A DNA stretch of 64,000 bases, taken from assembly GCA_964489735.1 (NCBI GenBank), contig CAZBAL010000003.1, positions 39,749-103,748 of the forward strand. The letters are read 5' to 3'. Shown piece by piece: positions 45,010 through 53,860 of this stretch (positions are counted from its first letter, which is position 1; every line of letters begins with the position of its first letter). Made by a program: the position numbers and the translations under genes. This DNA is from Andreesenia sp964489735 (lineage in GTDB: Bacteria; Bacillota; Clostridia; Tissierellales; Gottschalkiaceae). The notes beneath the pieces were generated by a model. It was not told where the DNA came from, did not search any database, and saw only the letters and a program-made list of their open reading frames with translations.

Positions 45010-45576
45010 TTAATGAATTCCATAGTTTAAGCTTTTCAGAGCTTCTCTTATTCTTTTACCTACAACTGCAGATACTCCACATAAAAACAGATCCCCTGGT
45101 ATAATTAGTAAAAATGCGTATAAGAATAAGTCCTTTAGACTTAATACATTTCCCAAATAGAAATTATTTATCAAATACAGATATATCATTCCCAAAACGT
45201 AAACAATAGCTAGATTGATTACTGATGCAATGAATATGTTTTTTACATTTATTTCTCGCTTTTGAAGATACTTCCCTGCCATAAATGCTCCAATTATAAA
45301 ACCGACTAAATAACCAAATGTTGGAGAAAATATGTATCCAGGTCCTCCTCCACTTGTAAATATAGGTACTCCTATAAGTCCTAATAGCACATATACCAAC
45401 ACACTTAATCCACCTAAGTATGGTCCTAAAATAATTCCAGCTAAATTTGTAAATAAAAATTGAAGTGTTATCGGTAAATACGGTATTGGTATTTTAATAA
45501 ATGCGCCAACCGCTATCAATGCCACAAACAGGGACATCTGCGTTAACTCCCTTATTCCAATTTTACTCTTATACAT
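45010..45576 (-). CDS. bioY: Biotin transporter BioY
   Basis: 188 residues with six membrane segments. IPYLPITLQFLFTNLAGIILGP, GPGYIFSPTFGYLVGFIIGAF and LFLIPGDLFLCGVSAVV are typical of BioY, the S-component for biotin or its vitamers. GGAGG lies 9 bases before the ATG. First gene behind the BirA operator; a 138-base gap with no visible feature separates it from bioD. No ECF ATPase or EcfT is in the window, so it works alone or with a shared module. Confidence 0.94.
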   Translation of the reverse strand: MYKSKIGIRELTQMSLFVALIAVGAFIKIPIPYLPITLQFLFTNLAGIILGPYLGGLSVLVYVLLGLIGVPIFTSGGGPGYIFSPTFGYLVGFIIGAFMAGKYLQKREINVKNIFIASVINLAIVYVLGMIYLYLINNFYLGNVLSLKDLFLYAFLLIIPGDLFLCGVSAVVGKRIREALKSLNYGIH

Positions 45577-45657
45577 CTATATTCTCCTCCAAACTTTTGT
45601 AATAAAATTCTCTTTTATTATCTCCATACTAACTGCACTCTCATAATCACTTCCCAA

Positions 45658-45687
45658 AGTATAGCAAATAATAGAGACCATTGTCAA
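45658..45687 (-). promoter_or_regulatory. Promoter of bioYDA
   Basis: On the minus strand TTGACA, 18 bases, TATACT. The -35 lies inside the BirA operator. Confidence 0.75.
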
Positions 45688-45712
45688 CCGATATCTATAT
45701 TCTGGTTAACAA
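45681..45712 (-). promoter_or_regulatory. BirA operator
   Basis: TTGTCAACC-N14-GGTTAACAA, an inverted repeat with one mismatch between its arms. It matches the known Firmicute BirA operator (arms TTGTnAACC and GGTTnACAA with a 14-16-base spacer). It covers the -35 of the bioYDA promoter, so BirA-biotinyl-AMP should repress the operon. Confidence 0.9.
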
Positions 45713-45790
45713 TAACTTTCGTTTTTTCTTTAGATACTATGAATAGTAAAGCACAGCAGTATCAATAATCTAAATAGATGGCAATATAAA

Positions 45791-45822
45791 GGCATGTAAA
45801 GACATTTTTACATGCCTTTTTT
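45791..45822 (+). terminator. Orphan plus-strand terminator
   Basis: A perfect 10-bp stem (GGCATGTAAA / TTTACATGCC, loop 6) followed by six or more T. No plus-strand gene lies upstream within 3.6 kb. It may end a short RNA from the bio promoter region or block read-through into the XRE operon. Confidence 0.75.
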
Positions 45823-45912
45823 CTATATGTAAAGCTTTCTCTATGGTATAAGTACTTTATTTATGACATTATAGAACTAACGTATACGAATTTACTTCTA
45901 GGAGGAGATACT

Positions 45913-46317
45913 TTGGAAATAGGAGCTAGGTTGAAAAAGATAAGACATGATATGGATCTAACACAAGAACAATTATCAGAAAAAATAAATGTTTCTAGAC
46001 AAACCATATCTAGTTGGGAAAACGGAAGAAGCTACCCAGATATAATCAGTGTAATTACACTCAGTGATATCTATAATATATCACTCGATGAATTACTAAA
46101 AGGAGATGAAAATCTAGTGAAGTATTTACAGGAAAGCACCGATATAGTTAACAGCAATAGAAAGCTCATAATAGGATTTATACTAAATATCCTATTCGCA
46201 GTATTGCTCGTACCCGCTGTTGTCTACTATGAAAATATGACAGCTGCATTAGTAATTTTTATTGTAGCAGCGGTAAATATTACCATTCTGTTTATTAATT
46301 TTGTAAAACGTATATAG
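45913..46317 (+). CDS. XRE-family regulator with membrane tail
   Basis: 134 residues. A helix-turn-helix domain (5-60; LTQEQLSEKINVSRQTISSWE in part) is followed by two hydrophobic segments (78-98 and 102-122). Membrane-tethered XRE regulators of this shape often sit with a small membrane protein, as here (46330-46653, 12 bases on). The TTG start at 45913 has GGAGGAG upstream. Ligand unknown. Confidence 0.88.
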   Translation: MEIGARLKKIRHDMDLTQEQLSEKINVSRQTISSWENGRSYPDIISVITLSDIYNISLDELLKGDENLVKYLQESTDIVNSNRKLIIGFILNILFAVLLVPAVVYYENMTAALVIFIVAAVNITILFINFVKRI

Positions 46318-46329
46318 GAGGCGAGAATC

Positions 46330-46653
46330 ATGACATTACCAATGATTATACTATTTATATCAATTGTACCCATATTAGTATATCTTAATGTAAATCTATA
46401 TAAACTAATCAATCTAGATGCAAAAAGCAGAGGAATAGAAAAACCTACTCTTTGGAGTTTTATCGGCATCTCTGGAAGTAGAGGTGAGGGACTAATACTC
46501 TATCTTCTTAAAAGAAGCGACTATAGAAAAAATATGAGTGATGCAGATATAGTACTAAGTGAAAAGTATAAAGCCAAAGTAATAACTTCGTTTATTATTA
46601 TAATGATAGTTTCAATAGCTTTGGTCTTTTTATTGATAAAACCATCTTTATAG
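46330..46653 (+). CDS. Small two-helix membrane protein, partner of the XRE regulator
   Basis: 107 residues with a membrane segment at each end (1-23, 84-104) and a cytoplasm-type loop with GIEKPTLWSFIGISGSRGEG and acidic stretches. I cannot name a family. GGAGGCG precedes the ATG. It is 12 bases from the XRE gene and shares its terminator. Confidence 0.75.
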   Translation: MTLPMIILFISIVPILVYLNVNLYKLINLDAKSRGIEKPTLWSFIGISGSRGEGLILYLLKRSDYRKNMSDADIVLSEKYKAKVITSFIIIMIVSIALVFLLIKPSL

Positions 46654-46670
46654 TTTTGTTTCCAACTAAA

Positions 46671-46697
46671 ACACCAGAGTTATCCTGGTGTTTTTTC
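46671..46697 (+). terminator. Terminator of the XRE operon
   Basis: ACACCAG / CTGGTGT with a 7-base loop, then six T. Confidence 0.85.
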
Positions 46698-46802
46698 TTC
46701 CCCATTTTTATAATATTGTGATACAGTATAGTTATGTGGATATGTATGATATTTAAAGTACACATAACTTTGAAGAAACTACTAGATATGAACTTAAAGC
46801 TT

Positions 46803-46854
46803 GATACATGTCTGATATATATCAAAAAACAAAAATATATATCAGATATGTATC
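46803..46854. repeat. 19-bp inverted repeat upstream of the MoaE-like gene
   Basis: A 19-base arm at 46803-46821 (GATACATGTC then TGATATATA) pairs with 46836-46854 at 18 of 19 positions (the odd one a G-U in RNA) around a 14-base A-rich loop. No U run follows; it ends 31 bases before the ATG. It may be an operator or an mRNA leader hairpin. Confidence 0.65.
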
Positions 46855-46885
46855 TAATATATATGAATAATATAGAGGTGATATT

Positions 46886-47278
46886 ATGTCAAAGCAAGTC
46901 CCATCAATGGATGAGTGGTTAAAAGAAGCAAAAAAAGATGCCAATGCGAATAATGTTGGTATGTATTTGATACACAATGGAACTGTTCGTGAAACACCAA
47001 AAGCTAAGGTGCGTTTAGGTCAAGAAGATGCTAAGCTCGTAACTGGTATGGAGTTTTCATATGATAAAGAAAAAGTTGAAGCAGCTATTGAGGAAACTAA
47101 AAAAAGAGACGGAATCTTTTATGTTAGAGCTTGGCTTAATGAAGGATATCTGGAATTAGGTGATGATATCATGTATATATTAATAGGTGGAGATATCAGA
47201 CCAAATATAATAGATGCTCTTCAGGCTCTTGTAAGTAAGATTAAAAATGAATGTGTTGTAGAAACTGAAATTAACTAG
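46886..47278 (+). CDS. moaE: MoaE-like molybdopterin synthase large-subunit homologue
   Basis: MoaE with MoaD converts precursor Z to molybdopterin. The 130 residues show the clostridial MoaE pattern: MDEWLKEAK, GMYLIHNGTVRETPK, YDKEKVEAAIEE, DGIFYVRAWLNEGYLELGDDIMYILIGGDIRP (in part) and the C-terminal KIKNEC lysines. Family HR-G segments are altered (RAWLNEG for HR-G). No moaD or moaA is nearby. GAGGTG precedes the ATG. Together with the XdhC protein at 27.6 kb it suggests the cell makes a molybdoenzyme. A role other than cofactor synthesis is possible. Confidence 0.78.
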   Translation: MSKQVPSMDEWLKEAKKDANANNVGMYLIHNGTVRETPKAKVRLGQEDAKLVTGMEFSYDKEKVEAAIEETKKRDGIFYVRAWLNEGYLELGDDIMYILIGGDIRPNIIDALQALVSKIKNECVVETEIN

Positions 47279-47292
47279 CAAGGTGGTAGTAT

Positions 47293-48438
47293 ATGATAAA
47301 AAGTGAAGTTCTGGAAATAAGAAGACAGTTTAAGGAAGACAGCACTGCAATTTCGAGAATATGCGGTTGCTATGTAGACAGTGAAAAGAATAAAAAAGCT
47401 TTATTCTCAGGCTCTTTTCTGACTTTACCAGAAGAAGATATGCTCAAATATTTTGAAATATTTAAAAAAACTCTCTCTGGAACATTAGGGAAGAATCTTC
47501 TAAATATGGAGTTTCCAAGAGATGAAGAATTTAAAAATGAAAAGAACGACTTCCTCATGGAGCTCAGAAAAAGCGAATTAAAAGATGATGAACTTCTTAC
47601 GAAATTCTATGATCAGGTAATAGATTCTTATGATTATGCTGGTAATTATCTGATTTTATTGATTCATGCAGCATATGATATCCCTGCTAAAAGCAGTGAT
47701 GATATTGAAATGGAAGATGCTTCAGATGAAGTTTTCAGACATATTCTGTGTTCTATCTGCCCTGTTGACCTATCTAAGCCTGCTCTTAGCTATCAACCAG
47801 AAGAAAATAAGATCAGTCATAGAAATAGAGACTGGGTAGTTGGAATGCCTTTAAACGGCTTTCTTTTCCCTGCCTTTAATGACAGAAGCACAGATGTAAA
47901 CAGCATTCTCTATTATACTAAAAAGCCTGACTCTATTCATGATGAACTTGTTATGGAGTTATTAGGCTGTGAGCCTCCTCTTACGGCTGATGTTCAGAAA
48001 GAGACTTTCACAAATATAATAGAGGAATCTCTTGGAGAGGATTGCAGTTATGAAGCTGTGAAAAATATACATGAAAATCTCAGCATAATGCTTGAAGAAA
48101 GCAAAGAGGATATGCGTCCTGAAACAATAGACAGAGAAGAGTTAAAATCTGTTCTCTTGGATAGCGGTGTTAAAGAGGAAAATATAAACATACTAGATAA
48201 AAAAATATATGAAAACGAAGAGTTGAAATCAGGTCTACATCTCACTAATCTAGTTAACACTAGAAGCTTTGATGTTAAAATGCCCAATATTTCAATTAAG
48301 GTTTCTCCTGAATCGGTTCACCTCATAGAAACTAAAATCGTCGATGGAAGGAAATCTATCGTAATCCCTGTAACAGATGAAGTAAAGGTAAATGGAGTTC
48401 CTGTAAATATCAAAGGAAATAATAGTTCAGAAGAATAA
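47293..48438 (+). CDS. DUF4317-family protein
   Basis: 381 residues. The N-terminus (MIKSEVLEIRRQFKED..., SRICGCYVD) and WVVGMPLNGFLFPAFNDRSTDVN (in part) are characteristic of this clostridial family of unknown function. A Cys pair (CGC at 24-26; CSICP around 154-158) is conserved-looking. No signal peptide. 14 bases from the MoaE-like gene with AGGTGG upstream, so co-transcribed with it; the link to molybdenum is untested. Confidence 0.88.
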   Translation: MIKSEVLEIRRQFKEDSTAISRICGCYVDSEKNKKALFSGSFLTLPEEDMLKYFEIFKKTLSGTLGKNLLNMEFPRDEEFKNEKNDFLMELRKSELKDDELLTKFYDQVIDSYDYAGNYLILLIHAAYDIPAKSSDDIEMEDASDEVFRHILCSICPVDLSKPALSYQPEENKISHRNRDWVVGMPLNGFLFPAFNDRSTDVNSILYYTKKPDSIHDELVMELLGCEPPLTADVQKETFTNIIEESLGEDCSYEAVKNIHENLSIMLEESKEDMRPETIDREELKSVLLDSGVKEENINILDKKIYENEELKSGLHLTNLVNTRSFDVKMPNISIKVSPESVHLIETKIVDGRKSIVIPVTDEVKVNGVPVNIKGNNSSEE

Positions 48439-48448
48439 ACAGATTCCC

Positions 48449-48510
48449 CTGGGTTAAGTATGAAATATTCTTTATTACAAGAAATATTTAGTACTTAACC
48501 CAGTTTTTTT
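48449..48510 (+). terminator. Terminator of the moaE-DUF4317 unit
   Basis: A 12-bp stem (CTGGGTTAAGTA / TACTTAACCCAG) with a 31-base loop that also pairs in part (AAATATTC / GAAATATTT), then seven T. Confidence 0.85.
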
Positions 48511-48663
48511 CGTCTCCCCATTGCATTTAAAATGCATTTTTCAACACAATCGTCACATTTCTCATTTCAATTTTAAAATTGAGTTTTTGCTTTTTAATCC
48601 CTGGTCTCCTATTCACCATAGTCGTATTTAATTTAAGCACATACTATCAAAAAACAACTAATG

Positions 48664-48704
48664 ATATTGATTATCATTGACATTCATCCTCGTAATTATA
48701 TAAT
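48664..48704 (+). promoter_or_regulatory. Metal-transporter promoter with Fur-like box
   Basis: TTGACA (48677-48682), 16 bases, TATAAT (48699-48704). The 19-mer at 48664-48682 (GATATTGAT-T-ATCATTGAC) matches the Fur box at 15 of 19 positions and overlaps the -35. A Fur-family or MntR-type repressor is expected to act here; which metal is not clear. Confidence 0.75.
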
Positions 48705-48748
48705 TAATACTAAAGATAGACTTAATAAAATATTATGGAGGTATTGTA

Positions 48749-49723
48749 ATGAAGACATTTTTTAAAAGCTTTTTACTTCTTTCTATTTTATCATTGATTT
48801 TGATCGGTTGTGGTAAAAACAGCGAAGAAAATGATTCAAAGAAAGATACTGATTCAAATGTCACCAATGTAACCGAAGAAAAAAGTGATAAAAAGAAAGT
48901 AACAACTACCACTTCATTTCTATATGATATGGTAAATCAGCTGGTTGGAGATAAAGTTTATAATCAAATGATAGTACCGGCAGGGGAAGATCCACATCTC
49001 TATATAGCTAAACCTAAAGATTTGGATAAGATAAATAATGCTGATCTTGTATTGTATCATGGTATGCATTTTGAAGGAAAAATGGTAGATGCTTTAGAGA
49101 AAGTAGGACACTCAGTTTCTGAAAATTTCCCTAAGGACAAAGTCGAGAAAATGGATGATGATGGTGAAGAAGTAATCGACCCCCACTTTTGGTTCGATAT
49201 AGATCTTTATAAAATTGCTACTGAGAACGCATCTAAGAAACTGATTGAGCTTCTTCCTGAAGAAAAAGAAAATATTGAAAAAAATACAAAAGATTATTTA
49301 GCTAAACTCGATGATCTGAATAAGGAATCTAAAGAAGCTATTGCTAGTATCCCTAAGGAACAGAGATTTTTAATAACTCCACATGATGCTTTCAACTACT
49401 TCTCTAGATCTTTTGATATCCCGGTAATGGCACCTCAGGGAGTATCTACCGATTCAGAGGTAGCAAATAAAGATATCGATGAAACCGTTGACTTCATTGT
49501 ACAGAATAAGGTTAAAGCAATTTTTGCTGAATCAACAACAGATCCAGCACGTATGGAGAAATTGAAAGAAGCTACAAAAGCAAAAGGTTTTGATGTAAAA
49601 GTTGTCAGCGGAGAAGGAAATGAACTGTTCTCCGACTCATTAGCTCCGGAAGGACAAGAAGGAGATAATTTCATTGACATGGTTAAGCACAATGTCAAAC
49701 TTATAGTAGACAACCTGAAATAA
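48749..49723 (+). CDS. Metal ABC transporter lipoprotein (TroA/ZnuA family)
   Basis: 324 residues. A lipoprotein signal with lipobox LILIGC (Cys 21) is followed by a Ser/Asp/Lys-rich linker and a cluster 9 metal-binding fold. Ligand positions: His in GEDPHLY, His in YHGMHFEG / DPHFWFD, His in TPHDAFNYF and an Asp/Glu in ESTTDPARM. His rather than Glu at the third site recalls TroA/ZnuA more than strictly Mn-type PsaA. Zinc, manganese or iron are all possible. First gene of a four-gene operon. Confidence 0.92.
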   Translation: MKTFFKSFLLLSILSLILIGCGKNSEENDSKKDTDSNVTNVTEEKSDKKKVTTTTSFLYDMVNQLVGDKVYNQMIVPAGEDPHLYIAKPKDLDKINNADLVLYHGMHFEGKMVDALEKVGHSVSENFPKDKVEKMDDDGEEVIDPHFWFDIDLYKIATENASKKLIELLPEEKENIEKNTKDYLAKLDDLNKESKEAIASIPKEQRFLITPHDAFNYFSRSFDIPVMAPQGVSTDSEVANKDIDETVDFIVQNKVKAIFAESTTDPARMEKLKEATKAKGFDVKVVSGEGNELFSDSLAPEGQEGDNFIDMVKHNVKLIVDNLK

Positions 49724-49741
49724 TACAAGGAGGAATTAGTC

Positions 49742-50530
49742 ATGGAAACCGTGTTAAAAGTAGAAGAAAATATTAAAAATAAAAACAACTGCAAATCTAA
49801 CTTAAAGGATGATATTTTGGTAAAAGTTGAAGATTTAACTATTGCATACCATGATAAGCCCGTTCTGTGGGACAATGATGTAAATATTGTTAAAAACTCA
49901 AGAACAGCTATTATCGGTCCTAATGGAGCAGGTAAATCTACTTTAATAAAAGGTATCCTTGGACTTCAAAGACCTCTTTCTGGTAAAGTACTTATCATGG
50001 GTGAACCTTTTAATAAAGTTCAAAAGCAAATAGCATATATACCTCAGGCTAGTACTGTCAACTGGGACTTTCCTACTACTGCACTGGATGTCGTTCTTAT
50101 GGGAAGATATGTTCATCTAGGCTGGATTAAACGTCCAAAAAAATCAGACTATGATATAGCTCTCAATGCACTTGAAAGAATAGGAATGGAGCAGTTTAAA
50201 GACAGACAGATATCTCAATTGTCGGGAGGACAGAGACAGCGTGTTTTTATAGCCAGAGCTATAGCACAAAATGCTGATATATACTTTATGGATGAGCCCT
50301 TAGCTGGTGTAGATAAAATGACCGAAAAAATAATAATAGAATTTTTAAAAGATAGCCAAGCAGCTGGTAAAACATCTATCGTAGTTCACCATGATTTAAA
50401 CACTATAAAGGAATATTATGATCATTTGATTATACTGAATAAAAAAATAATAGCAGAAGGTCCTGTTAGTGAAGTCTTCACAAAGGAGAATCTGGAAAAA
50501 GCAGAAATGACGGGTGATTTCAGTGATTAA
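49742..50530 (+). CDS. Metal ABC transporter ATPase (TroB/MntB type)
   Basis: 262 residues. Walker A GPNGAGKST, Q-loop (PQASTVNWDFP), signature LSGGQRQR, Walker B IYFMDEPLAG and switch His (VVHHDLN). The N-terminal 25 residues before the ABC domain are extra. AAGGAGG precedes the ATG. It overlaps the next permease by 17 bases. Confidence 0.95.
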   Translation: METVLKVEENIKNKNNCKSNLKDDILVKVEDLTIAYHDKPVLWDNDVNIVKNSRTAIIGPNGAGKSTLIKGILGLQRPLSGKVLIMGEPFNKVQKQIAYIPQASTVNWDFPTTALDVVLMGRYVHLGWIKRPKKSDYDIALNALERIGMEQFKDRQISQLSGGQRQRVFIARAIAQNADIYFMDEPLAGVDKMTEKIIIEFLKDSQAAGKTSIVVHHDLNTIKEYYDHLIILNKKIIAEGPVSEVFTKENLEKAEMTGDFSD

Positions 50531-51410
50531 TATGGATATACTAACAAGCTACTCTTTTCTTGTAGTTTCTATAGGAACTTTTATAATGGCTGTAGCAACC
50601 GGAGCAGTCGGATGTATAACAGTATTAAAAGGCCAGTCGCTTATAGGTGATGCTATAGGCCACTCTGCATTTCCAGGTATAATTGTGGCTTTTATGCTTT
50701 TTATGCAAAGAGACCCAACAATACTGATGTTAGGTGCTTTATTTTCAGGGGCTTTCGCTTTTATTCTCATTCAGGTAATAAAAGAAAACTCCAAACTCGA
50801 CTTGGATGCATCCTTAGCCGTAATATTATCCTCCTTTTTCGGTCTAGGTATGGTTTTAAAAAGCCATATTCAAGGAAATCCAAAGTTCTTGAGTGCATCC
50901 CAGTCGGGACTTCAAAATTATATATTCGGTCAAGCCGCTTATATAATGCAAAAAGATATTAAATTGATACTAGCAGTAGCTATACCATCTATTATCCTAC
51001 TCGTATTGTTCTACAAAGAGATTAAAGTTTTTGTTTTTGATGAAGTCTATGCTAAGACAATAGGCCTTAATTCATCTATTATGTACGGGATAATAGTTAT
51101 AATAACTATGAGTTTGATTGCAACAGGACTTAAAATTGTCGGCGCAATACTTATATCGTCACTGCTTATAGTTCCGGCAATTACGGCAATGCAGTGGAGC
51201 AATAAGTTCAATATAGTACTCATAATCGCATCAATAGTCGGTGGAGTATCTGCTGTAACCGGAACCTATATCTCCACAGCAATAACAGGAATGTCTACTG
51301 GTCCTACGATAGTTTTAATTATGAGTTTATTTGCTTTTCTATCGTTGATTATTGGACCTAGGGGAATTCTATCTAGAAAAAGACTTAGGAGGGCGTGCGA
51401 TGGTTTTTAA
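50514..51410 (+). CDS. Metal ABC transporter permease (TroC/MntC type)
   Basis: 298 residues, eight or nine membrane segments, ABC-3 family. AVGCITVLKGQSLIGDAIGHSAFPGI carries the GDAxxH motif; SLLIVPAITAM is the coupling region. The ATG near 50514 is internal to the ATPase gene end, indicating translational coupling. The next permease gene starts within its last codons. Confidence 0.93.
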   Translation: MISVINMDILTSYSFLVVSIGTFIMAVATGAVGCITVLKGQSLIGDAIGHSAFPGIIVAFMLFMQRDPTILMLGALFSGAFAFILIQVIKENSKLDLDASLAVILSSFFGLGMVLKSHIQGNPKFLSASQSGLQNYIFGQAAYIMQKDIKLILAVAIPSIILLVLFYKEIKVFVFDEVYAKTIGLNSSIMYGIIVIITMSLIATGLKIVGAILISSLLIVPAITAMQWSNKFNIVLIIASIVGGVSAVTGTYISTAITGMSTGPTIVLIMSLFAFLSLIIGPRGILSRKRLRRACDGF

Positions 51411-52548
51411 TATATCTAGCATCCTATCATCTAGCGGTCAAATACTTGCTGTGCTAATAATCACATCAGTTGCATGCTCATTAATAGGAAACTTTCTAGT
51501 TCTTCGTAAATTATCTATGGTTTCAGATGCCTTAGCTCATTCAGTGCTTCTGGGAATAGTTTTAGCTTTCTTCATTACAAAAAGCATAAACTCCCCGCTT
51601 TTGATTCTGGGTGCTGCTATATTTGGTGTAATTACAGTGTTTGCAATTGAAATGATATCAGGCACAGGACTGGTCAAAAATGACGATTCGGTTGGAATAG
51701 TTTTTCCGTTGTTCTTCTCTCTCGCAGTAATTCTAATAACAAAATTTGCTCGTAATGTGCACATAGATACCGATGTTGTTTTAATGGGAGAGGCAATAAT
51801 GATCCCTCTTAATACTGTAAATATTCTAGGAGTTGTCTTGCCTAAATCATTATTTTACATGGGACTCATTTTGATAGTAAACGCAGCATTCGTAATTATT
51901 TATTTTAAAGAACTGAAAATTACAACTTTTGATGCTGAGTTTGCAACGATTGCCGGCTTTTCATCAACTCTTCTGTTCTATATATTGATGACACTGACAT
52001 CCTTTACATCTGTAGTCGCTTTTGATGCAGTCGGAGCCATTCTGGTAATTTCTTTCTTAATAGCTCCTAGTGCTTCTGCATATTTAGTTACTAAAGATTT
52101 AAAACACATGATCATTGTCTCAGCGATTTACGCAACTGTAAATTCAGTATTAGGCTATTTCATAGCGGTAAAGTACAATATCTCAATGTCCGGAATAATT
52201 GCAACAGTTGCGGGTATAACTTTTCTAATAACATTTCTATTCAACAGAAATGGACTTTTTACTTCTATTATTTTAAAATACAGAAATCGTAAAGAGTTTA
52301 AAATTGAACTACTGATAATGCATATAGGAAATCATCTAGGAGAAGAAGATGAAATAGAAGAGCTTGGATTTTCCACTATCAAAAATCATCTTCAGTGGAA
52401 AGCTGATGATGTTGAGAAGCGAGTTAATAAGTTGATAGACCAGGGGCTTCTTGCTAGAAATGAAAGTAAAAAAATATATACCCTTACCAAAAAGGGACTT
52501 TTGAAATATCATAAAATAAAATATGCGTACGGAATGTTAATTAAATAA
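51400..52548 (+). CDS. Metal ABC transporter permease with C-terminal winged-helix domain
   Basis: 382 residues. Residues 1-290 are a second ABC-3 permease (LIGNFLVLRKLSMVSDALAHSVLLGI, ISFLIAPSASAYL). Residues 300-382 are soluble and look like a winged helix of the DtxR/MarR kind (EDEIEELGFSTIKNHLQWKADDVEKRV..., then LARNESKKIYTLTKKGL). I chose the ATG at 51400, with TAGGAGGG upstream, over the ORF start at 51352. Such tails are known on some Mn/Fe permeases; DNA binding by a membrane protein is unproven. Confidence 0.9.
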   Translation: MVFNISSILSSSGQILAVLIITSVACSLIGNFLVLRKLSMVSDALAHSVLLGIVLAFFITKSINSPLLILGAAIFGVITVFAIEMISGTGLVKNDDSVGIVFPLFFSLAVILITKFARNVHIDTDVVLMGEAIMIPLNTVNILGVVLPKSLFYMGLILIVNAAFVIIYFKELKITTFDAEFATIAGFSSTLLFYILMTLTSFTSVVAFDAVGAILVISFLIAPSASAYLVTKDLKHMIIVSAIYATVNSVLGYFIAVKYNISMSGIIATVAGITFLITFLFNRNGLFTSIILKYRNRKEFKIELLIMHIGNHLGEEDEIEELGFSTIKNHLQWKADDVEKRVNKLIDQGLLARNESKKIYTLTKKGLLKYHKIKYAYGMLIK

Positions 52549-52567
52549 ACCTCAAAACCTCAAAAAG

Positions 52568-52611
52568 TTCACTTAAAGCTAAGTTATCCTCTTGCTTTAA
52601 GTGAATTTTTT
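52568..52611. terminator. Bidirectional terminator, metal operon / EamA gene
   Basis: A 12-bp stem (TTCACTTAAAGC / GCTTTAAGTGAA) with a 14-base loop, T run on the right, A run on the left. The EamA stop codon lies in the right arm. Confidence 0.88.
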
Positions 52612-53592
52612 ACTATTACCAGATATCTTATCCCAATTATTCAGTATTATTATTCCGCTCACTATCAATATAAGTGCTATGACAGCAGAAATTTTCAGCT
52701 TTTCCCCTAAAAAAATGACTGACAACGCTGACCCGAATATAGGAATCAAAGTCTGAAATATGCTTATCTTTGACAGTGCATGGTATTTAACCAACGTAGT
52801 CCATAGTCCAAAGGCAATGCATGATATAAGTGCCATATAGATAAGCAGTACAAAAGCAGACCCCCCAACTGGGTTTAATCTTCCACCTCCAATGAGGCCA
52901 ATGATTATCAATAGAACTCCACCTGTGAAAAGCTGATAGCCAGTTACTACGAATGAGTCCGTTTTACTGGTCAGCTCTTTACTAATTAAAACACCGACTG
53001 CACCTGCAAATGAGGCCAGAAGCATGAAAAATTCACCATTGAATGCGAAACTCGAAGACAGCTTTCCCTTTCCTAAATTTAAAACTATTACACCGACTAA
53101 TCCCATAATACATCCTATTGCTTTACCTGTCGTCATTCTGTCATGTCTATAATATGCAGCTGCAAGCAGAACTGCCATAAGTCCACTGGTAGCACTTATT
53201 ATAGATCCATTCACTCCCGTAGTGTGGGAAAGTGATACATAGAAAAATGTGTATTGGATTCCCGTCTGGACAAGTCCTAAAGCTGTAACTCCCTTAAGCT
53301 CTTTAAAACTTACAGACGGAAGCTTTTTAGTAGTAAGTACAGATATTATGAGCGTGAGAATCCCTGCCAATGCAAACCTTGAACCTGCAAACAACAATAT
53401 AGAAAATGTATTTTCTTTATCCACATTGAACAATTCATATCCCAGTTTAACCGATGGAAAAGCACTTCCCCAGAGCATTGTACAAAATATTGCAACGGGA
53501 ACCCATATATATGATCTTTCAAACAAACTATTCGACGATTCTTCCTGTTCTGAACATTCTCGATTATTCTTTAAATCTGTTTTATAGTCCAT
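52597..53592 (-). CDS. EamA/DMT-family transporter, second in window
   Basis: 331 residues, ten membrane segments. ILWGSAFPSVKLGYELF (first half) and GVNGSIISATSGLMAVLLAA, then LISCIAFGLWTTLVKYHALSKISIFQTLIPIFG (in part), are the DMT pattern of YdcZ/RhaT-like exporters. An acidic/polar N-terminus of 30 residues precedes the first helix. AGAGGTGG precedes the ATG. Substrate unknown. Confidence 0.9.
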   Translation of the reverse strand: MDYKTDLKNNRECSEQEESSNSLFERSYIWVPVAIFCTMLWGSAFPSVKLGYELFNVDKENTFSILLFAGSRFALAGILTLIISVLTTKKLPSVSFKELKGVTALGLVQTGIQYTFFYVSLSHTTGVNGSIISATSGLMAVLLAAAYYRHDRMTTGKAIGCIMGLVGVIVLNLGKGKLSSSFAFNGEFFMLLASFAGAVGVLISKELTSKTDSFVVTGYQLFTGGVLLIIIGLIGGGRLNPVGGSAFVLLIYMALISCIAFGLWTTLVKYHALSKISIFQTLIPIFGSALSVIFLGEKLKISAVIALILIVSGIIILNNWDKISGNSKKFT

Positions 53593-53737
53593 TAAACCAC
53601 CTCTAAAAATAGTATATCAGACCCTTGACCAGACCTCTGATATTTTTAGTGTCAAAGTGAAAAATTTCCATAAAAATACTCAATTAAAACACTCCATGAA
53701 AATATTCTTCAAAATACTATTTAAAATATCATATTTC

Positions 53738-53781
53738 TAAAAAAATCGAGCATAGGCTGAAATCTAAACCCATACTCGATT
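53738..53781 (-). terminator. Terminator of the aquaporin gene
   Basis: AATCGAGTATGGG pairs with CCTATGCTCGATT on the minus strand (13 bp with two G-U), followed by seven U. Confidence 0.85.
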
Positions 53782-53860
53782 TATCTTAAGCAGATATTTT
53801 GATATCTTGACACTTCTCTTTATTTAGAAAATAAGTATTCTTAATTACAAAATATAAATT

